From Vibrio marinisediminis (GTDB lineage Bacteria > Pseudomonadota > Gammaproteobacteria > Enterobacterales > Vibrionaceae): 64,000 bases of DNA. The DNA lies in assembly GCF_014050145.1 (NCBI RefSeq), contig NZ_JACFYF010000002.1:124001-188000 (forward strand), read 5' to 3'. A model generated the notes under the pieces. It saw only the letters and a program-made list of their open reading frames with translations, searched no databases and was not told the origin of the DNA. The translations under genes and the position numbers were made by a program. This document shows positions 44,778 through 54,699 of the stretch, in pieces (positions within the stretch are counted from its first letter, which is position 1; every line of letters begins with the position of its first letter).

Positions 44778-44812
44778 AAAACCAGTAATTGAATAAGTTT
44801 TATTCGGTTTTA
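44778..44812 (+). terminator. Possible terminator after the LpxR-type gene
   Basis: AAAACC / GGTTTT outer and GAATAA / TTATTC inner stems with an unpaired bulge on one side. Weak structure. Confidence 0.4.
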
Positions 44813-44914
44813 ATTTCCTATTGTATTAATTCACTAAGAAGCACGTATAACCCTATTTAATCGAGGTGATTTGTAATAAAATAATGTTCAAATAACAGCT
44901 AAAGAGATTAACTC

Positions 44915-45655
44915 ATGTCAAAGACTGGTCGTATACATTCCTTTGAATCATGTGGGACAGTGGATGGCCCTGGAATTCGCTTTATCGTTTTCTTACAAGG
45001 GTGTTTGATGCGTTGTATGTATTGCCATAACCGCGATACATGGGATACGCATGATGGCAAAGAAGTAACGGTTGAAGAGTTAATTGCTGAGGCGAAATCT
45101 TACCGCCACTTTATGAACGCTTCTGGCGGTGGTATCACTTGCTCAGGTGGTGAAGCAATGCTGCAACCTGAGTTTGTTCGTGACTTCTTCCGTGCAGCTC
45201 AAGCTGAAGGCATTCATACTTGTCTAGATACTAACGGCTACATCCGTAAGCATACTGACGTGGTTGACGAAGTGCTAGAAGCGACAGATCTAGTCATGCT
45301 TGATCTTAAACATATGAAAGATGAGATCCACCAAGACTTCATTGGTGTATCAAACCGACGTGTACTTGATTTTGCTCGTTACCTACATAAGATCGGTCAA
45401 AAGACTTGGATTCGTTACGTTATCGTACCTGGTTACACCGATGACGAAGAATCAGCGCATATGCTTGGTGAGTTTGTTAAAGATATGGACAATATCGAGA
45501 AAATCGAACTTTTGCCATACCACAAACTTGGCGCACATAAATGGGAAGCGATGGGTCTAACCTATCCACTTGATGGTGTTAACCCACCACCGAAAGAAAC
45601 CATGGAAAATATCAAGTCGATTCTTGAGCAATACAACTCAAACGTTAAATACTAA
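44915..45655 (+). CDS. pflA: Pyruvate formate-lyase-activating enzyme
   Basis: 246-residue radical-SAM enzyme that abstracts hydrogen from the PflB glycine. The iron-sulfur motif CLMRCMYCH (CxxxCxxC, about 30-37) binds the cluster, followed by [13 protein letters not shown]. Length matches E. coli PflA (246). It has its own ribosome site and is separated from pflB by the lipid A deacylase gene, so it is probably transcribed from its own promoter. Ends at a strong bidirectional terminator. Confidence 0.97.
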   Translation: MSKTGRIHSFESCGTVDGPGIRFIVFLQGCLMRCMYCHNRDTWDTHDGKEVTVEELIAEAKSYRHFMNASGGGITCSGGEAMLQPEFVRDFFRAAQAEGIHTCLDTNGYIRKHTDVVDEVLEATDLVMLDLKHMKDEIHQDFIGVSNRRVLDFARYLHKIGQKTWIRYVIVPGYTDDEESAHMLGEFVKDMDNIEKIELLPYHKLGAHKWEAMGLTYPLDGVNPPPKETMENIKSILEQYNSNVKY

Positions 45656-45672
45656 TCGACCACCGATTCTAG

Positions 45673-45704
45673 AAGGGCATTTCAATTATGAAATGCCCTT
45701 TTTT
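45673..45704. terminator. Bidirectional terminator
   Basis: AAGGGCATTTC / GAAATGCCCTT perfect 11-bp stem, 6-nt loop, T-run on the plus side, between convergent pflA and the Ntn-hydrolase gene. Confidence 0.9.
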
Positions 45705-45711
45705 ATACTCG

Positions 45712-46797
45712 CTACTTTACAACCACGCTTTCATAGTGAAAGGTTCCGCTGTCTAGCGCCTGTTTGTGCTCTATTTTTGCGTCAAAATTAAGGCTGTTAA
45801 GATCAACTCGTCGAATGGTGCTATCACGCATTGTTTTATAGAATAATAAGCCATTATTTTGATCTATCACTGATGTCCATTGTGTCGCGCTCGGCAAATC
45901 AGAAATGTGTGCTTTATCGTTAAATTCACTACCAATTGGAATATCAAAGTTATTTAAGATATGGAATGCCTGAGCGACAGCCTGCTCCGATGTTTTAAGC
46001 GTTGGTGCAGAATTAACATAAAATGCAGCGCGTACAAAACGTGATGGTGGTGAAATATCTCCTGGCAGCCCCACAAATGCCGAGCCAACACCAAACGAAA
46101 GAGCGTCAACGTCGTTGATCTTTTGTCCTGCGATGCTGCCCGGTTGTAAATTAATATAATTGTTTAAGTTAGTAACATGCCAATCGTAATCAGGCGAATT
46201 CGTTAGCACTTTAGCAATATTTTTATGTATGTTAATTTCACCATGGTTCATGATTTCAATCACAATACTATTGCCATTCTTATCGGATACGCGCCAGTGT
46301 GCCGTTGGTGAAGGATTCCCCTGCTCATCAAAATAAACAGTAACGATTTTAATCTTGTTGAGCGCCGCTTCCACTTGGTCTACAGTTTCAAATTGGCTCA
46401 GCATCCAACGAACAAAATCCATATCAGTTATATTGTTCGCTCTATCGCTTGGATCATAAGTAGCCAAAGAGCCATAATTGCGGAAGTAAAATAGCCCAGC
46501 ACTTAAACCCTTTTCATTCACACCTTCAGCAATGAATTTATCATCACTCACTGAGATACCGGCGAAACCGTACTTACTTTGCCAACTATTCCCTTGTTTT
46601 TGATCCGGCATCGTCGAAGTATACGTATAGTTCCTCGGTGAGACGATAAGCTTACTATTTAAATCGTTGTGTCCCCACTCAATCGTTCGTGCCTGAATAT
46701 AATCACTATTAGTGGTAGATAAAGAGATGCCTGTGCAAGCGTTAGCTGATGAATAAAAACAAGAAGCAAAAATTAGCGCTAGTATCGATTTTTTCAT
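45712..46797 (-). CDS. Secreted linear-amide C-N hydrolase (penicillin V acylase / choloylglycine hydrolase type)
   Basis: 361 residues. The signal peptide (1-20, ending SANA) is followed at once by Cys21, which would become the N-terminal catalytic nucleophile of an Ntn hydrolase after cleavage. Family blocks: CTGISLSTTNSDYIQARTIEWG (Cys, Arg, Asp-region), GVNEKGLSAGLFYF, and the conserved Asn in VLTNSPDYDWHVTNLNNY. Gram-negative members often cleave N-acyl homoserine lactones as well as penicillin V, so quorum-signal degradation is possible. The exact substrate is unknown. Confidence 0.9.
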   Translation of the reverse strand: MKKSILALIFASCFYSSANACTGISLSTTNSDYIQARTIEWGHNDLNSKLIVSPRNYTYTSTMPDQKQGNSWQSKYGFAGISVSDDKFIAEGVNEKGLSAGLFYFRNYGSLATYDPSDRANNITDMDFVRWMLSQFETVDQVEAALNKIKIVTVYFDEQGNPSPTAHWRVSDKNGNSIVIEIMNHGEINIHKNIAKVLTNSPDYDWHVTNLNNYINLQPGSIAGQKINDVDALSFGVGSAFVGLPGDISPPSRFVRAAFYVNSAPTLKTSEQAVAQAFHILNNFDIPIGSEFNDKAHISDLPSATQWTSVIDQNNGLLFYKTMRDSTIRRVDLNSLNFDAKIEHKQALDSGTFHYESVVVK

Positions 46798-47013
46798 GAT
46801 TAACCCACATTCGATGTTGTCGATCTAATATCAATATTGTTCCAGAATAAAGCTACACCTATCCTGCGAGATTGACAAAGTAAACGCACTGCTAAAATGA
46901 AAAAATGACACAACTCATCGAATTGTGCGCACACTATCTGGATATGGAAGAGATTAACGACTATCCATTAAACCAAAGCGGTGAAAACAGCGGTGAAAAC
47001 AAGGAGACGAAAT

Positions 47014-47679
47014 GTGCAGCTAACGCAAATGTGGATGTGGCTTATTGCCTTATTGGCGATCATACCTTGCCTAAGCGATGCAAAGCGCCACTTTTTCCCG
47101 AAGCTCTTTCGTGAACCTTCATTTCAACACTTAACATTTGCTATGTGTTTCGGGCTATTCTTACTCTGGTCAGCAGAAGCAGGTGTAAAAGAAGGGCTCA
47201 ACATACACTTCCTCGCATTGACGAGTTTAACGCTTATGTATGGCTGGACGATCGCATATTTACTCTGCTTTCCGATCGTCTTATCTCTCACATTGTTTGG
47301 CTCACTTTCTTATGAGCTAATTGGACAATATCTTGTCCTCTCCTGCCTTATCCCAATATTAACCAGTTATGCTGTTTTTTTAACAAGTTATCGCTTTTTA
47401 CCAAGAAATATTTTTATCTACATATTCATAGCAGGCTTCTTGAATGGCGCTATTAGTGGAAGCGTGCAACTAATCGCAACAGGCTTATTCAACCTTATAA
47501 TCGACCTTCATCAATGGCAGGAAATAGTTAATAACTATCTGATTTTTATCGTTCTATTGGCATTCCCTGAAGGATTACTCAACGGTATGGCCATCACGCT
47601 CTTATCGGTCTTTAAACCAGAGTGGTTACGAACCTTCTCCGACCGCGATTATATCTACAACCATTACCATAAAAAATAA
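47014..47679 (+). CDS. Energy-coupling-factor-type ABC transporter permease, orphan
   Basis: 221 residues from GTG 47014, chosen because AAGGAGA lies seven bases upstream. About six TM helices, CbiM-like, with IFIAGFLNGAISGSVQLIATGLF and YLIFIVLLAFPEGLLNGMAITLL; the last is the conserved E-G-x-x-N block of the family. It would serve as the substrate-specific S-component-like part of a metal or vitamin importer. No ATPase or T-component gene is nearby, so it either borrows them or works alone. Immediately before the start a 13-base unit (CGGTGAAAACAGC / CGGTGAAAACAAG) is repeated. Confidence 0.78.
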   Translation: MQLTQMWMWLIALLAIIPCLSDAKRHFFPKLFREPSFQHLTFAMCFGLFLLWSAEAGVKEGLNIHFLALTSLTLMYGWTIAYLLCFPIVLSLTLFGSLSYELIGQYLVLSCLIPILTSYAVFLTSYRFLPRNIFIYIFIAGFLNGAISGSVQLIATGLFNLIIDLHQWQEIVNNYLIFIVLLAFPEGLLNGMAITLLSVFKPEWLRTFSDRDYIYNHYHKK

Positions 47680-47792
47680 TGTAAAAAAATTTCATTTTTG
47701 CTCACAAATAGGTGTTGAGATCATGTTTCAGCCTCTGGCAACAAGCTAACCTAAGCACATTAAAGATGTACTAGATTTTAAGAGGTCACCTA

Positions 47793-48293
47793 ATGGAAAT
47801 GACAAACGCTCAACGTTTAATCCTATCTAACCAGTACTACCTGATGTCACAGATGGACCCAGAAAACGCACAAAAATACAGCCGCTTACAAAAAATAGTA
47901 GAACGTGGCTACGTATTACAAATGCACGAGCTTAATAAAGATTTTGGCTGCATCGAAGAAGATGAATGTCGTGAAATTATCGACATTATGGAGATGTACC
48001 ATGCGATGCAAGAATCCAACAACATGCTTGAAGAGCATGAGCGTAAAGAAGTTGATCAACGCCGCTTACAATTCCTAGGTTTTGACTGTGGCACTGAGTG
48101 TAAACTTGTCCATTATGTACGTTTCCTCGTCGACTCTGAAGGTCTTTACCCTCAATTTGAAAAAGGCGAGCATCACTTTAATGCACAAATGCCAATGCTA
48201 GAGAAATATCGTCGCATGCTTTCAACATGGCGTAACTGTCCTCGCCAATACCACCTGTGTGCCAACGAGCTTAAGCAGATTTTTAACGCTTAA
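47793..48293 (+). CDS. yfbU: YfbU family protein
   Basis: 166-residue cytoplasmic, helical protein. Close in pattern to E. coli YfbU ([31 protein letters not shown]...): it keeps the length and the Cys residues. Function is unproven; E. coli YfbU has been linked to stress-induced cell death. Good ribosome site (AGAGG). Single gene closed by a hairpin terminator. Confidence 0.93.
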   Translation: MEMTNAQRLILSNQYYLMSQMDPENAQKYSRLQKIVERGYVLQMHELNKDFGCIEEDECREIIDIMEMYHAMQESNNMLEEHERKEVDQRRLQFLGFDCGTECKLVHYVRFLVDSEGLYPQFEKGEHHFNAQMPMLEKYRRMLSTWRNCPRQYHLCANELKQIFNA

Positions 48294-48301
48294 CAAACGC
48301 A

Positions 48302-48328
48302 AAAAAAGGTGCATTTATTGCACCTTTT
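48302..48328. terminator. Bidirectional terminator
   Basis: AAAAAGGTGC / GCACCTTTTT stem, 7-nt loop, between the convergent yfbU and the unknown periplasmic protein gene. Confidence 0.85.
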
Positions 48329-48343
48329 TACTTCCTACATTCC

Positions 48344-48793
48344 CTACTCTCCCGCTGAAACTAAATGAGTTTGCAGGTACTTTAGGCAATCACTTGCCTT
48401 CCCTCTCGAATTTTCATCAAGTGCATTAAGCGATATATACGCCAAATTTGCAAACGAGGTCTGGTTGAGTGATTCAATTGGCAGCGTGCTGCAATCTTCT
48501 AACTCATTCCCTCTCTGCGACACAGCATCCGGATAGGCATGAGTCACAACATCTGCATATTTTTGAAGAGCCTCCGCAGACATCGTTAATACGGGTAGCA
48601 CTTCTAGCTCTTTCACGGAATAAGCTATTCCACCGTCATTAAAAGGCACCCCTGCCATATTATTCGGAGCAATCTCTAAAGCGGATTTCACTAGATTGGG
48701 AAAATCCCAGCTTGGGGGAACTGGTATTGTTGATTGCGCAGTCACGACCTGTGCGAACAGATATAACCCCCCAGCTAAAGCTACTTTTTTCAT
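48344..48793 (-). CDS. Periplasmic protein of unknown function
   Basis: 149 residues with a signal peptide (MKKVALAGGLYLFAQVVTA, 1-19) and two Cys in the mature part (EDCSTLP, ASDCLKYL) that could form a disulfide. No family recognised. GAGG ribosome site. Monocistronic, diverging from prkA. Confidence 0.65.
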   Translation of the reverse strand: MKKVALAGGLYLFAQVVTAQSTIPVPPSWDFPNLVKSALEIAPNNMAGVPFNDGGIAYSVKELEVLPVLTMSAEALQKYADVVTHAYPDAVSQRGNELEDCSTLPIESLNQTSFANLAYISLNALDENSRGKASDCLKYLQTHLVSAGE

Positions 48794-49067
48794 TGATTAA
48801 CCTCTTCAAATACTGAGTGCAATGTACAATTTACCGCGACTGATATTCAACGCTGGCAATATGCAGGTTGACTACATTTCTCAATGTTGATACCAGCTCA
48901 ACCCTTATCTTTCTGTATCAGCACTCACTACTCTTTAACTATCCTTTTGCAAATAAACACATATTTTTTAAGCAAAATTAGAAATCCCCACTAGTCTTAA
49001 TTAATGAGGGAGTCGTTAATTTTTGCGAGTTGTATGTCAGTTTGACAGGTTCAGAGGGGAAATCATT

Positions 49068-51002
49068 ATGAGCATTTTCGACCATTTCCAAGCACGCTAC
49101 GAAGCGTCCAAGGATGAGGAGTTATCTTTACAAGATTTCTTAGCACTGTGTAAAGATGATAAAAGCGCGTACGCTAATGCAGCTGAACGCTTATTGATGG
49201 CTATCGGAGAGCCTGAGGTGATCGACACCGCACAGGACCCACATCTTAGCCGAATCTTTTCAAACCGTGTAATTTCACGTTATGAAACGTTCAAAGATTT
49301 TTATGGTATGGAAGATGCAATAGAACAAATTGTGTCTTACCTAAAACACGCCGCTCAAGGTCTGGAAGAACGTAAACAGATTTTGTATTTACTAGGACCA
49401 GTAGGTGGTGGTAAATCGTCTCTCGCTGAGAAACTCAAAGCACTAATGCAGCAACAGCCAGTATACGTGCTATCAGCTAATGGAGACCGCAGCCCTGTCA
49501 ATGACCACCCATTTTGCCTATTTGATATGGCAGAAGATGGCGAACTGCTAAAGCGAGAATATGGGATTGAAAAACGTTATTTACGTTCAATCATGTCACC
49601 ATGGGCAGCAAAGCGCCTGCATGAATTTGGTGGTGATATTTCTAAATTCAAAGTGGTTAAAGTTCGTCCTTCTATTCTTGACCAACTTGCTATTGCGAAG
49701 ACAGAGCCCGGCGATGAAAACAACCAGGATATTTCATCATTGGTTGGTAAAGTTGACATCCGTATGCTTGAACATTACTCACAAGATGATCCTGATGCGT
49801 ACAGCTACTCTGGTGCTCTTTGTAAGGCAAACCAAGGTCTGATGGAATTTGTAGAGATGTTTAAAGCACCAATCAAAGTGCTGCATCCACTACTAACGGC
49901 AACCCAAGAAGGCAACTACAACGGTACCGAAGGGCTTTCTGCTTTGCCATTTGACGGCATGATTCTCGCCCACTCGAATGAGTCAGAGTGGCAGACCTTC
50001 CGAAACAATAAAAACAATGAGGCTTTCTTGGACCGTGTTTACATTGTCAAAGTCCCTTACTGTCTACGTGTTTCAGAAGAAGTGAAAATTTACCAAAAAC
50101 TGCTTGATCATTCAGAGCTATCGAAAGCGCCTTGTTCACCAAGTACTCTCGATTTACTGGCTCAATTCAGTATTCTCTCTCGCCTAAAAGAGCCAGAAAA
50201 TTCGTCGATCTTCTCTAAAATGCGTGTATATGATGGTGAAACACTGAAAGATACCGATCCAAAAGCGAAGAGTTACCAAGAGTACAGAGACTACGCGGGC
50301 GTCGATGAGGGTATGTCCGGTCTATCAACCCGTTTTTCATTCAAAATCCTATCGCGAGTCTTTAACTTCGACCAAAGTGAAGTGGCGGCAAACCCGGTTC
50401 ATCTTTTCTACGTGATCGAACAGCAAGTCGAGCGTGAGCAGTTCCCACAAGATATCGCTGATAAATACCTCGAATTTTTGAAAGGCTATTTGGTACCGCG
50501 TTACGTTGAATTTATCGGAAAAGAAATTCAAACCGCATACCTAGAGTCATACTCAGAGTACGGTCAAAACATCTTCGACCGCTATGTCACTTATGCTGAT
50601 TTTTGGATTCAAGACCAAGAATACCGCGATCCAGAAACGGGTCAGCTATTTGACCGCTCTGCACTTAACAACGAACTAGAGAAAATTGAAAAAACCGCTG
50701 GCATTAGTAATCCAAAAGATTTCCGTAATGAAATCGTTAACTTTGTATTACGTGCTCGAGCCAACAACAAAGGTCAAAACCCAGTTTGGACCAGCTATGA
50801 GAAACTACGCACTGTGATAGAGAAGAAAATGTTCTCCAATACCGAAGAGCTTCTTCCTGTTATCTCCTTCAATGCTAAAACTTCTTCCGAAGATCAGAAG
50901 AAACATGACGACTTTGTCGCACGTATGATGGAGAAAGGCTATACAGAGAAACAAGTACGCTTGCTATCTGAATGGTACCTACGCGTACGCAAATCGTCTT
51001 AA
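49068..51002 (+). CDS. yeaG: PrkA-type serine protein kinase
   Basis: 644 residues, the same length as E. coli YeaG. ATP-binding Walker A GPVGGGKSS (about 112-120), an AAA-like ATPase fold, then a kinase-like C-terminal region with the PrkA pattern. ATG 49068 (MSIFDHFQARYE) is chosen over the longer TTG frame (49023); AGAGGGG precedes it. It heads prkA-yeaH-spoVR, a block tied to stress, nitrogen starvation and stationary phase in enterobacteria. Confidence 0.94.
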   Translation: MSIFDHFQARYEASKDEELSLQDFLALCKDDKSAYANAAERLLMAIGEPEVIDTAQDPHLSRIFSNRVISRYETFKDFYGMEDAIEQIVSYLKHAAQGLEERKQILYLLGPVGGGKSSLAEKLKALMQQQPVYVLSANGDRSPVNDHPFCLFDMAEDGELLKREYGIEKRYLRSIMSPWAAKRLHEFGGDISKFKVVKVRPSILDQLAIAKTEPGDENNQDISSLVGKVDIRMLEHYSQDDPDAYSYSGALCKANQGLMEFVEMFKAPIKVLHPLLTATQEGNYNGTEGLSALPFDGMILAHSNESEWQTFRNNKNNEAFLDRVYIVKVPYCLRVSEEVKIYQKLLDHSELSKAPCSPSTLDLLAQFSILSRLKEPENSSIFSKMRVYDGETLKDTDPKAKSYQEYRDYAGVDEGMSGLSTRFSFKILSRVFNFDQSEVAANPVHLFYVIEQQVEREQFPQDIADKYLEFLKGYLVPRYVEFIGKEIQTAYLESYSEYGQNIFDRYVTYADFWIQDQEYRDPETGQLFDRSALNNELEKIEKTAGISNPKDFRNEIVNFVLRARANNKGQNPVWTSYEKLRTVIEKKMFSNTEELLPVISFNAKTSSEDQKKHDDFVARMMEKGYTEKQVRLLSEWYLRVRKSS

Positions 51003-51015
51003 TAGCAGCAAATCA

Positions 51016-51081
51016 AATCCTCTAAGTAACAGCTAGAGGATTGCCCATGGAGTACCTGCCAGAGTGTGATGCTCTGGCAGG
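51016..51081 (+). repeat. Two tandem hairpins between prkA and yeaH
   Basis: First stem AATCCTCTA / TAGAGGATT (51016-51042, 9-nt loop) and second CCTGCCAGAG / CTCTGGCAGG (51055-51081, 7-nt loop), both perfect. There is no U-run. They are probably intercistronic mRNA processing or stability structures setting the PrkA to YeaH ratio. Confidence 0.6.
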
Positions 51082-51144
51082 AGATTGGACGCGAGGAAAT
51101 ACATGCATATGAACGATCAGCATGTAGCAACTAAGGGGTGACTC

Positions 51145-52419
51145 ATGGCGCAATTTATCGACAGACGACTGAATGGCAAGAATAAAAGTGCCGTTAACAG
51201 GCAGCGCTTTATTCGTCGCCATAAAGAAAAGATTAAAGAATCGGTGGCTGATGCAGTCAACCGCCGCTCAATTACCAATACCGAAACCGGTGAAGATGTC
51301 GCAATTCCACATAAGGACATTAGCGAACCAATTTTCCACCAAGGTCAAGGGGGCGTTAAAGAGCGCGTCCACCCAGGTAACGACCAATTCATTCAAGGCG
51401 ACAAAATTGATCGACCAAAAGGTGGCGGTCAAGGTGGCGGTGGCTCAGGTGATGGTGACGCCAGCCCAGATGGCGAAGGCGAAGACGAATTTGTATTTCA
51501 GATCTCCAAAGACGAATACCTTGATATTCTCTTTGAAGACTTGGCTCTACCAAATTTAGACAAGACTCAAATCAACAAAATTACCGAATGGAAAACTCAC
51601 CGTGCGGGCTATCAAACTGCTGGTAACCCAGCCAATATTGCCATCGTTAAATCACTGCAGCAGTCTCTAGCTCGCCGTACAGCGATGACTGCGGGTAAAC
51701 GACGCATGATGCAAGAACTCGAAGATGAGTTGACTCGTATTCAAAACCAAGAGCCTGCACAACTGATTGAAGAGCGTCGATTAAAAGAAGAAATTGAAGC
51801 GCTGAGAAAGAAAATTAGCAGCGTACCTTTTATCGATACTTTTGATTTACGGTTTAAAAATTACGAACGTCGCCCTATTCCTTCAAGCCAAGCCGTTATG
51901 TTCTGCTTAATGGACGTATCCGGTTCGATGGATCAGGCAACTAAAGACATCGCCAAACGATTCTACGTTCTATTGTACTTATTCCTTACTCGTACCTATC
52001 AAAATGTAGAGGTGGTGTTTATTCGTCACCATACACAGGCAAAAGAGGTGGATGAGCATGAGTTTTTCTACTCACAAGAAACCGGGGGAACCATCGTTTC
52101 GAGTGCGCTTCGTTTAATGAACGAGATAGTCGCCGACCGATACCCTATCGGACAATGGAATATTTACGCAGCACAAGCTTCCGATGGCGATAACTGGGCA
52201 GATGACTCTCCTCGATGCAAAGAACTATTGCAAGAAGGGTTATTGCCTAAGTGCCAATACTATTCCTACATTGAAATTACTCGCCGATCTCATCAAACCT
52301 TATGGCATGAGTATGAAAAACTAGAAAATAATTTTTCAAACTTTGCGATGAAGAATATTCGTAGCGTTGACGACATTTTCCCGGTGTTCAGGGAATTGTT
52401 CAAAAAAGAAAACGCGTAG
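51145..52419 (+). CDS. yeaH: YeaH/YhbH family (DUF444) protein with vWA-like domain
   Basis: 424 residues. N-terminal basic region (about 1-60), Gly-rich linker (about 95-115), helical middle, then a vWA-like domain from about 250 with the metal-adhesion motif [12 protein letters not shown] (about 258). Family members always accompany PrkA and SpoVR; the biochemical role is unsettled. GGGGTGA ribosome site. It follows prkA across two hairpins and ends 9 bp before spoVR. Confidence 0.94.
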   Translation: MAQFIDRRLNGKNKSAVNRQRFIRRHKEKIKESVADAVNRRSITNTETGEDVAIPHKDISEPIFHQGQGGVKERVHPGNDQFIQGDKIDRPKGGGQGGGGSGDGDASPDGEGEDEFVFQISKDEYLDILFEDLALPNLDKTQINKITEWKTHRAGYQTAGNPANIAIVKSLQQSLARRTAMTAGKRRMMQELEDELTRIQNQEPAQLIEERRLKEEIEALRKKISSVPFIDTFDLRFKNYERRPIPSSQAVMFCLMDVSGSMDQATKDIAKRFYVLLYLFLTRTYQNVEVVFIRHHTQAKEVDEHEFFYSQETGGTIVSSALRLMNEIVADRYPIGQWNIYAAQASDGDNWADDSPRCKELLQEGLLPKCQYYSYIEITRRSHQTLWHEYEKLENNFSNFAMKNIRSVDDIFPVFRELFKKENA

Positions 52420-52428
52420 GGAGGCACC

Positions 52429-53967
52429 ATGACAACAAGATCACCAACAAAAAAGAATAACAAACTGTTGCCTGATGGTCCTGACTGGACGTTTGGATTA
52501 TTAGAACGCTATCACGTTGAGATTAAGCGTGTCGCTGAGCACTATAAACTCGATACCTATCCCAACCAAATCGAAGTGATCACCTCAGAGCAAATGATGG
52601 ATGCATACTCAAGTATTGGTATGCCTATCAACTATAACCACTGGTCATTTGGTAAAAAATTCATTCAAACTGAACAAGGTTACAAACACGGTCAAATGGG
52701 CTTAGCTTACGAGATCGTTATTAACTCTAATCCTTGTATTGCTTATTTGATGGAAGAAAACACCGTCACGATGCAAGCCTTGGTTATGGCGCACGCTTGC
52801 TACGGTCACAACTCCTTCTTTAAAGGCAATTACCTGTTTCAGACGTGGACGGATGCAGGTTCTATCATCGACTATCTATTGTTTGCTAAAAAATACATTA
52901 CTGAATGCGAAGAAAAGTATGGGGTTAGTGAGGTCGAAGAACTATTGGATTCATGTCATGCGCTGATGAACTATGGTGTTGACCGCTATAAGCGCCCTGA
53001 GAAGATCTCGATTGCAGAAGAAAAAATGCGTCAGGAGGAGCGTGAAGCTTACTTGCAATCACAAGTCAATGATCTGTGGCGAACCGTACCAAAGTCGACC
53101 GAAAAAGAGCAGGATGAAAAGCTACGTTTTCCTAGTGAACCACAAGAAAACATTCTCTACTTTATTGAAAAACATGCGCCTTTACTTGAACCTTGGCAAC
53201 GCGAAACCGTGCGTATTGTTCGTAAAATTAGCCAGTATTTCTATCCACAAAAGCAAACACAAGTGATGAACGAAGGCTGGGCAACCTTCTGGCACTACAC
53301 CATCTTGAACCACCTTTACGATGAAGGGATTGTGACTGAACGATTTATACTGGAATTTCTCCACAGCCACACCAGTGTTGTTGCACAACCTGCGTATAAC
53401 AGCCCGTATTTTAGCGGTATAAACCCTTATGCTCTTGGTTTTGCTATGTTCCGTGACATCCGCAGAATATGTGAAGAACCAACAGATGAAGATAAAGAGT
53501 GGTTTCCAGACTTGGCCGGCAGCGACTGGCTAGAAGCAGTCCACTTCGCAATGCACAATTTCAAAGATGAAAGCTTTATCAGCCAATATTTGTCACCCAA
53601 ATTAATTCGTGATTTCAAACTGTTCTCCATCGTCGATGATGATAGAAAGAACTACATCGAAGTGAGCCATATTCACGATGACGCAGGCTATCGCTCAATT
53701 CGTGAAAAGCTCGCAGCACAGTATAACTTGAGCAATCTTGAGCCCAACATCCAAGTCTATAATGTTGATGTTCGTGGTGATCGCTCAATGACATTGCAAT
53801 ACGTACCACATGACCGCATCCCGCTCCATGAAGGTTACAATGAAGTACTCAAGCATTTGTATCGATTGTGGGGGTTTGATGTGATTTTAGAAGAAATTAA
53901 AGAATCGGGCAGACATGAAATCATTGGCACCTGCCCACAACGTAACCAATACGACTCCGGGATCTAA
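52429..53967 (+). CDS. SpoVR family protein
   Basis: 512 residues with the family-typical start (LLPDGPDWTFGLLERYHVEIKRVAEHYKLDTYPNQIEVITSEQMMDAYSSIGMPINYNHWSFGK), and a histidine/glutamate-rich patch around MNEGWATFWHYTILNHLYDEG (about 283-303), consistent with a metal-binding HExxH-like fold. Third gene of the prkA-yeaH-spoVR operon, AGGGAGG ribosome site 5 bp upstream. In Bacillus the homologue affects spore cortex; here the role is unknown. Confidence 0.94.
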   Translation: MTTRSPTKKNNKLLPDGPDWTFGLLERYHVEIKRVAEHYKLDTYPNQIEVITSEQMMDAYSSIGMPINYNHWSFGKKFIQTEQGYKHGQMGLAYEIVINSNPCIAYLMEENTVTMQALVMAHACYGHNSFFKGNYLFQTWTDAGSIIDYLLFAKKYITECEEKYGVSEVEELLDSCHALMNYGVDRYKRPEKISIAEEKMRQEEREAYLQSQVNDLWRTVPKSTEKEQDEKLRFPSEPQENILYFIEKHAPLLEPWQRETVRIVRKISQYFYPQKQTQVMNEGWATFWHYTILNHLYDEGIVTERFILEFLHSHTSVVAQPAYNSPYFSGINPYALGFAMFRDIRRICEEPTDEDKEWFPDLAGSDWLEAVHFAMHNFKDESFISQYLSPKLIRDFKLFSIVDDDRKNYIEVSHIHDDAGYRSIREKLAAQYNLSNLEPNIQVYNVDVRGDRSMTLQYVPHDRIPLHEGYNEVLKHLYRLWGFDVILEEIKESGRHEIIGTCPQRNQYDSGI

Positions 53968-53999
53968 AGATACCCACAACTAGATAGCACCAATAATAC

Positions 54000-54042
54000 T
54001 AGGTTCATCGCCTTTCCCCTTGGGTGATGAACCTAATTTTTT
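54000..54042 (+). terminator. Terminator after spoVR
   Basis: TAGGTTCATCGCC / GGGTGATGAACCTA long stem followed by a T-run. It also protects the convergent narP. Confidence 0.85.
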
Positions 54043-54057
54043 CGTGATAGACATTGA

Positions 54058-54699
54058 TTATTTGTTGTCGCCATAGCGTTCAAGATAAAGCACAGTCGCT
54101 GCTGTGCGAGAGGGAACGCCGAGCTTCTTCAACAGACTTTTCATGTGCACCTTCACCGTTGATTCAGAAATAAACAAATTATCAGCAATCTGCTTATTAC
54201 GTAATCCTTTGGCCACTTGACGCAATATCTGCATTTCTCGATCTGTCAGGGTATCAAACACATCATTTTGATTTGCACGATCAGCCAGGTACAAAGCTAC
54301 CTCTTTACTGTATGCCTTGTCGCCTTGTAAGCTTTTTTTCAGTACGTCAATTAGCTCATCCGGCTCGGTATCTTTCAGTAAATAACCGTCAGCACCTGCT
54401 TTAACTAACGCGTCAATATCGGCAGCATTGTCAGATACGGTTAAGATCACAATACTCGCATCACAGTTATCCGCTCTAAGAGCATTCAGCGTATCAAGAC
54501 CCGACATCCCTTTCATATTGAGGTCTAACAGAATCAGATCAGGCTCAACTTCGTGGTTCTTCGCCACGGCCTCTGCACCGGAAGACGCTTCTGCAATCAC
54601 ATTAAATTCATCTTCAAAGCTTAGAAGTTGGCTTAACCCTCGGCGCATCAATGGGTGGTCATCAACTAACATTACTCTACATTGTGTCAAAGTCTTCAT
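54058..54699 (-). CDS. narP: Nitrate/nitrite response regulator NarP
   Basis: 213-residue NarL/FixJ-family regulator. Receiver domain with VDDHPLMRRGL (Asp pocket), phospho-Asp in DLILLDLNMKGMSG (about 59), Lys in LLKDTEPDEL, then a LuxR-type helix-turn-helix (LTDREMQILRQVAKGLRNKQIADNLFISESTVKVHMKSLL). The start overlaps the end of narQ by 23 bp, so the two are coupled. Controls nap and other nitrate-responsive genes. Confidence 0.94.
   Translation of the reverse strand: MKTLTQCRVMLVDDHPLMRRGLSQLLSFEDEFNVIAEASSGAEAVAKNHEVEPDLILLDLNMKGMSGLDTLNALRADNCDASIVILTVSDNAADIDALVKAGADGYLLKDTEPDELIDVLKKSLQGDKAYSKEVALYLADRANQNDVFDTLTDREMQILRQVAKGLRNKQIADNLFISESTVKVHMKSLLKKLGVPSRTAATVLYLERYGDNK

Noticed and set aside
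48850-48880. Sigma-54 promoter upstream of prkA (TGGCAATATGCAGG)
   Set aside because: GG-to-GC spacing is shorter than the fixed spacing needed for sigma-54.
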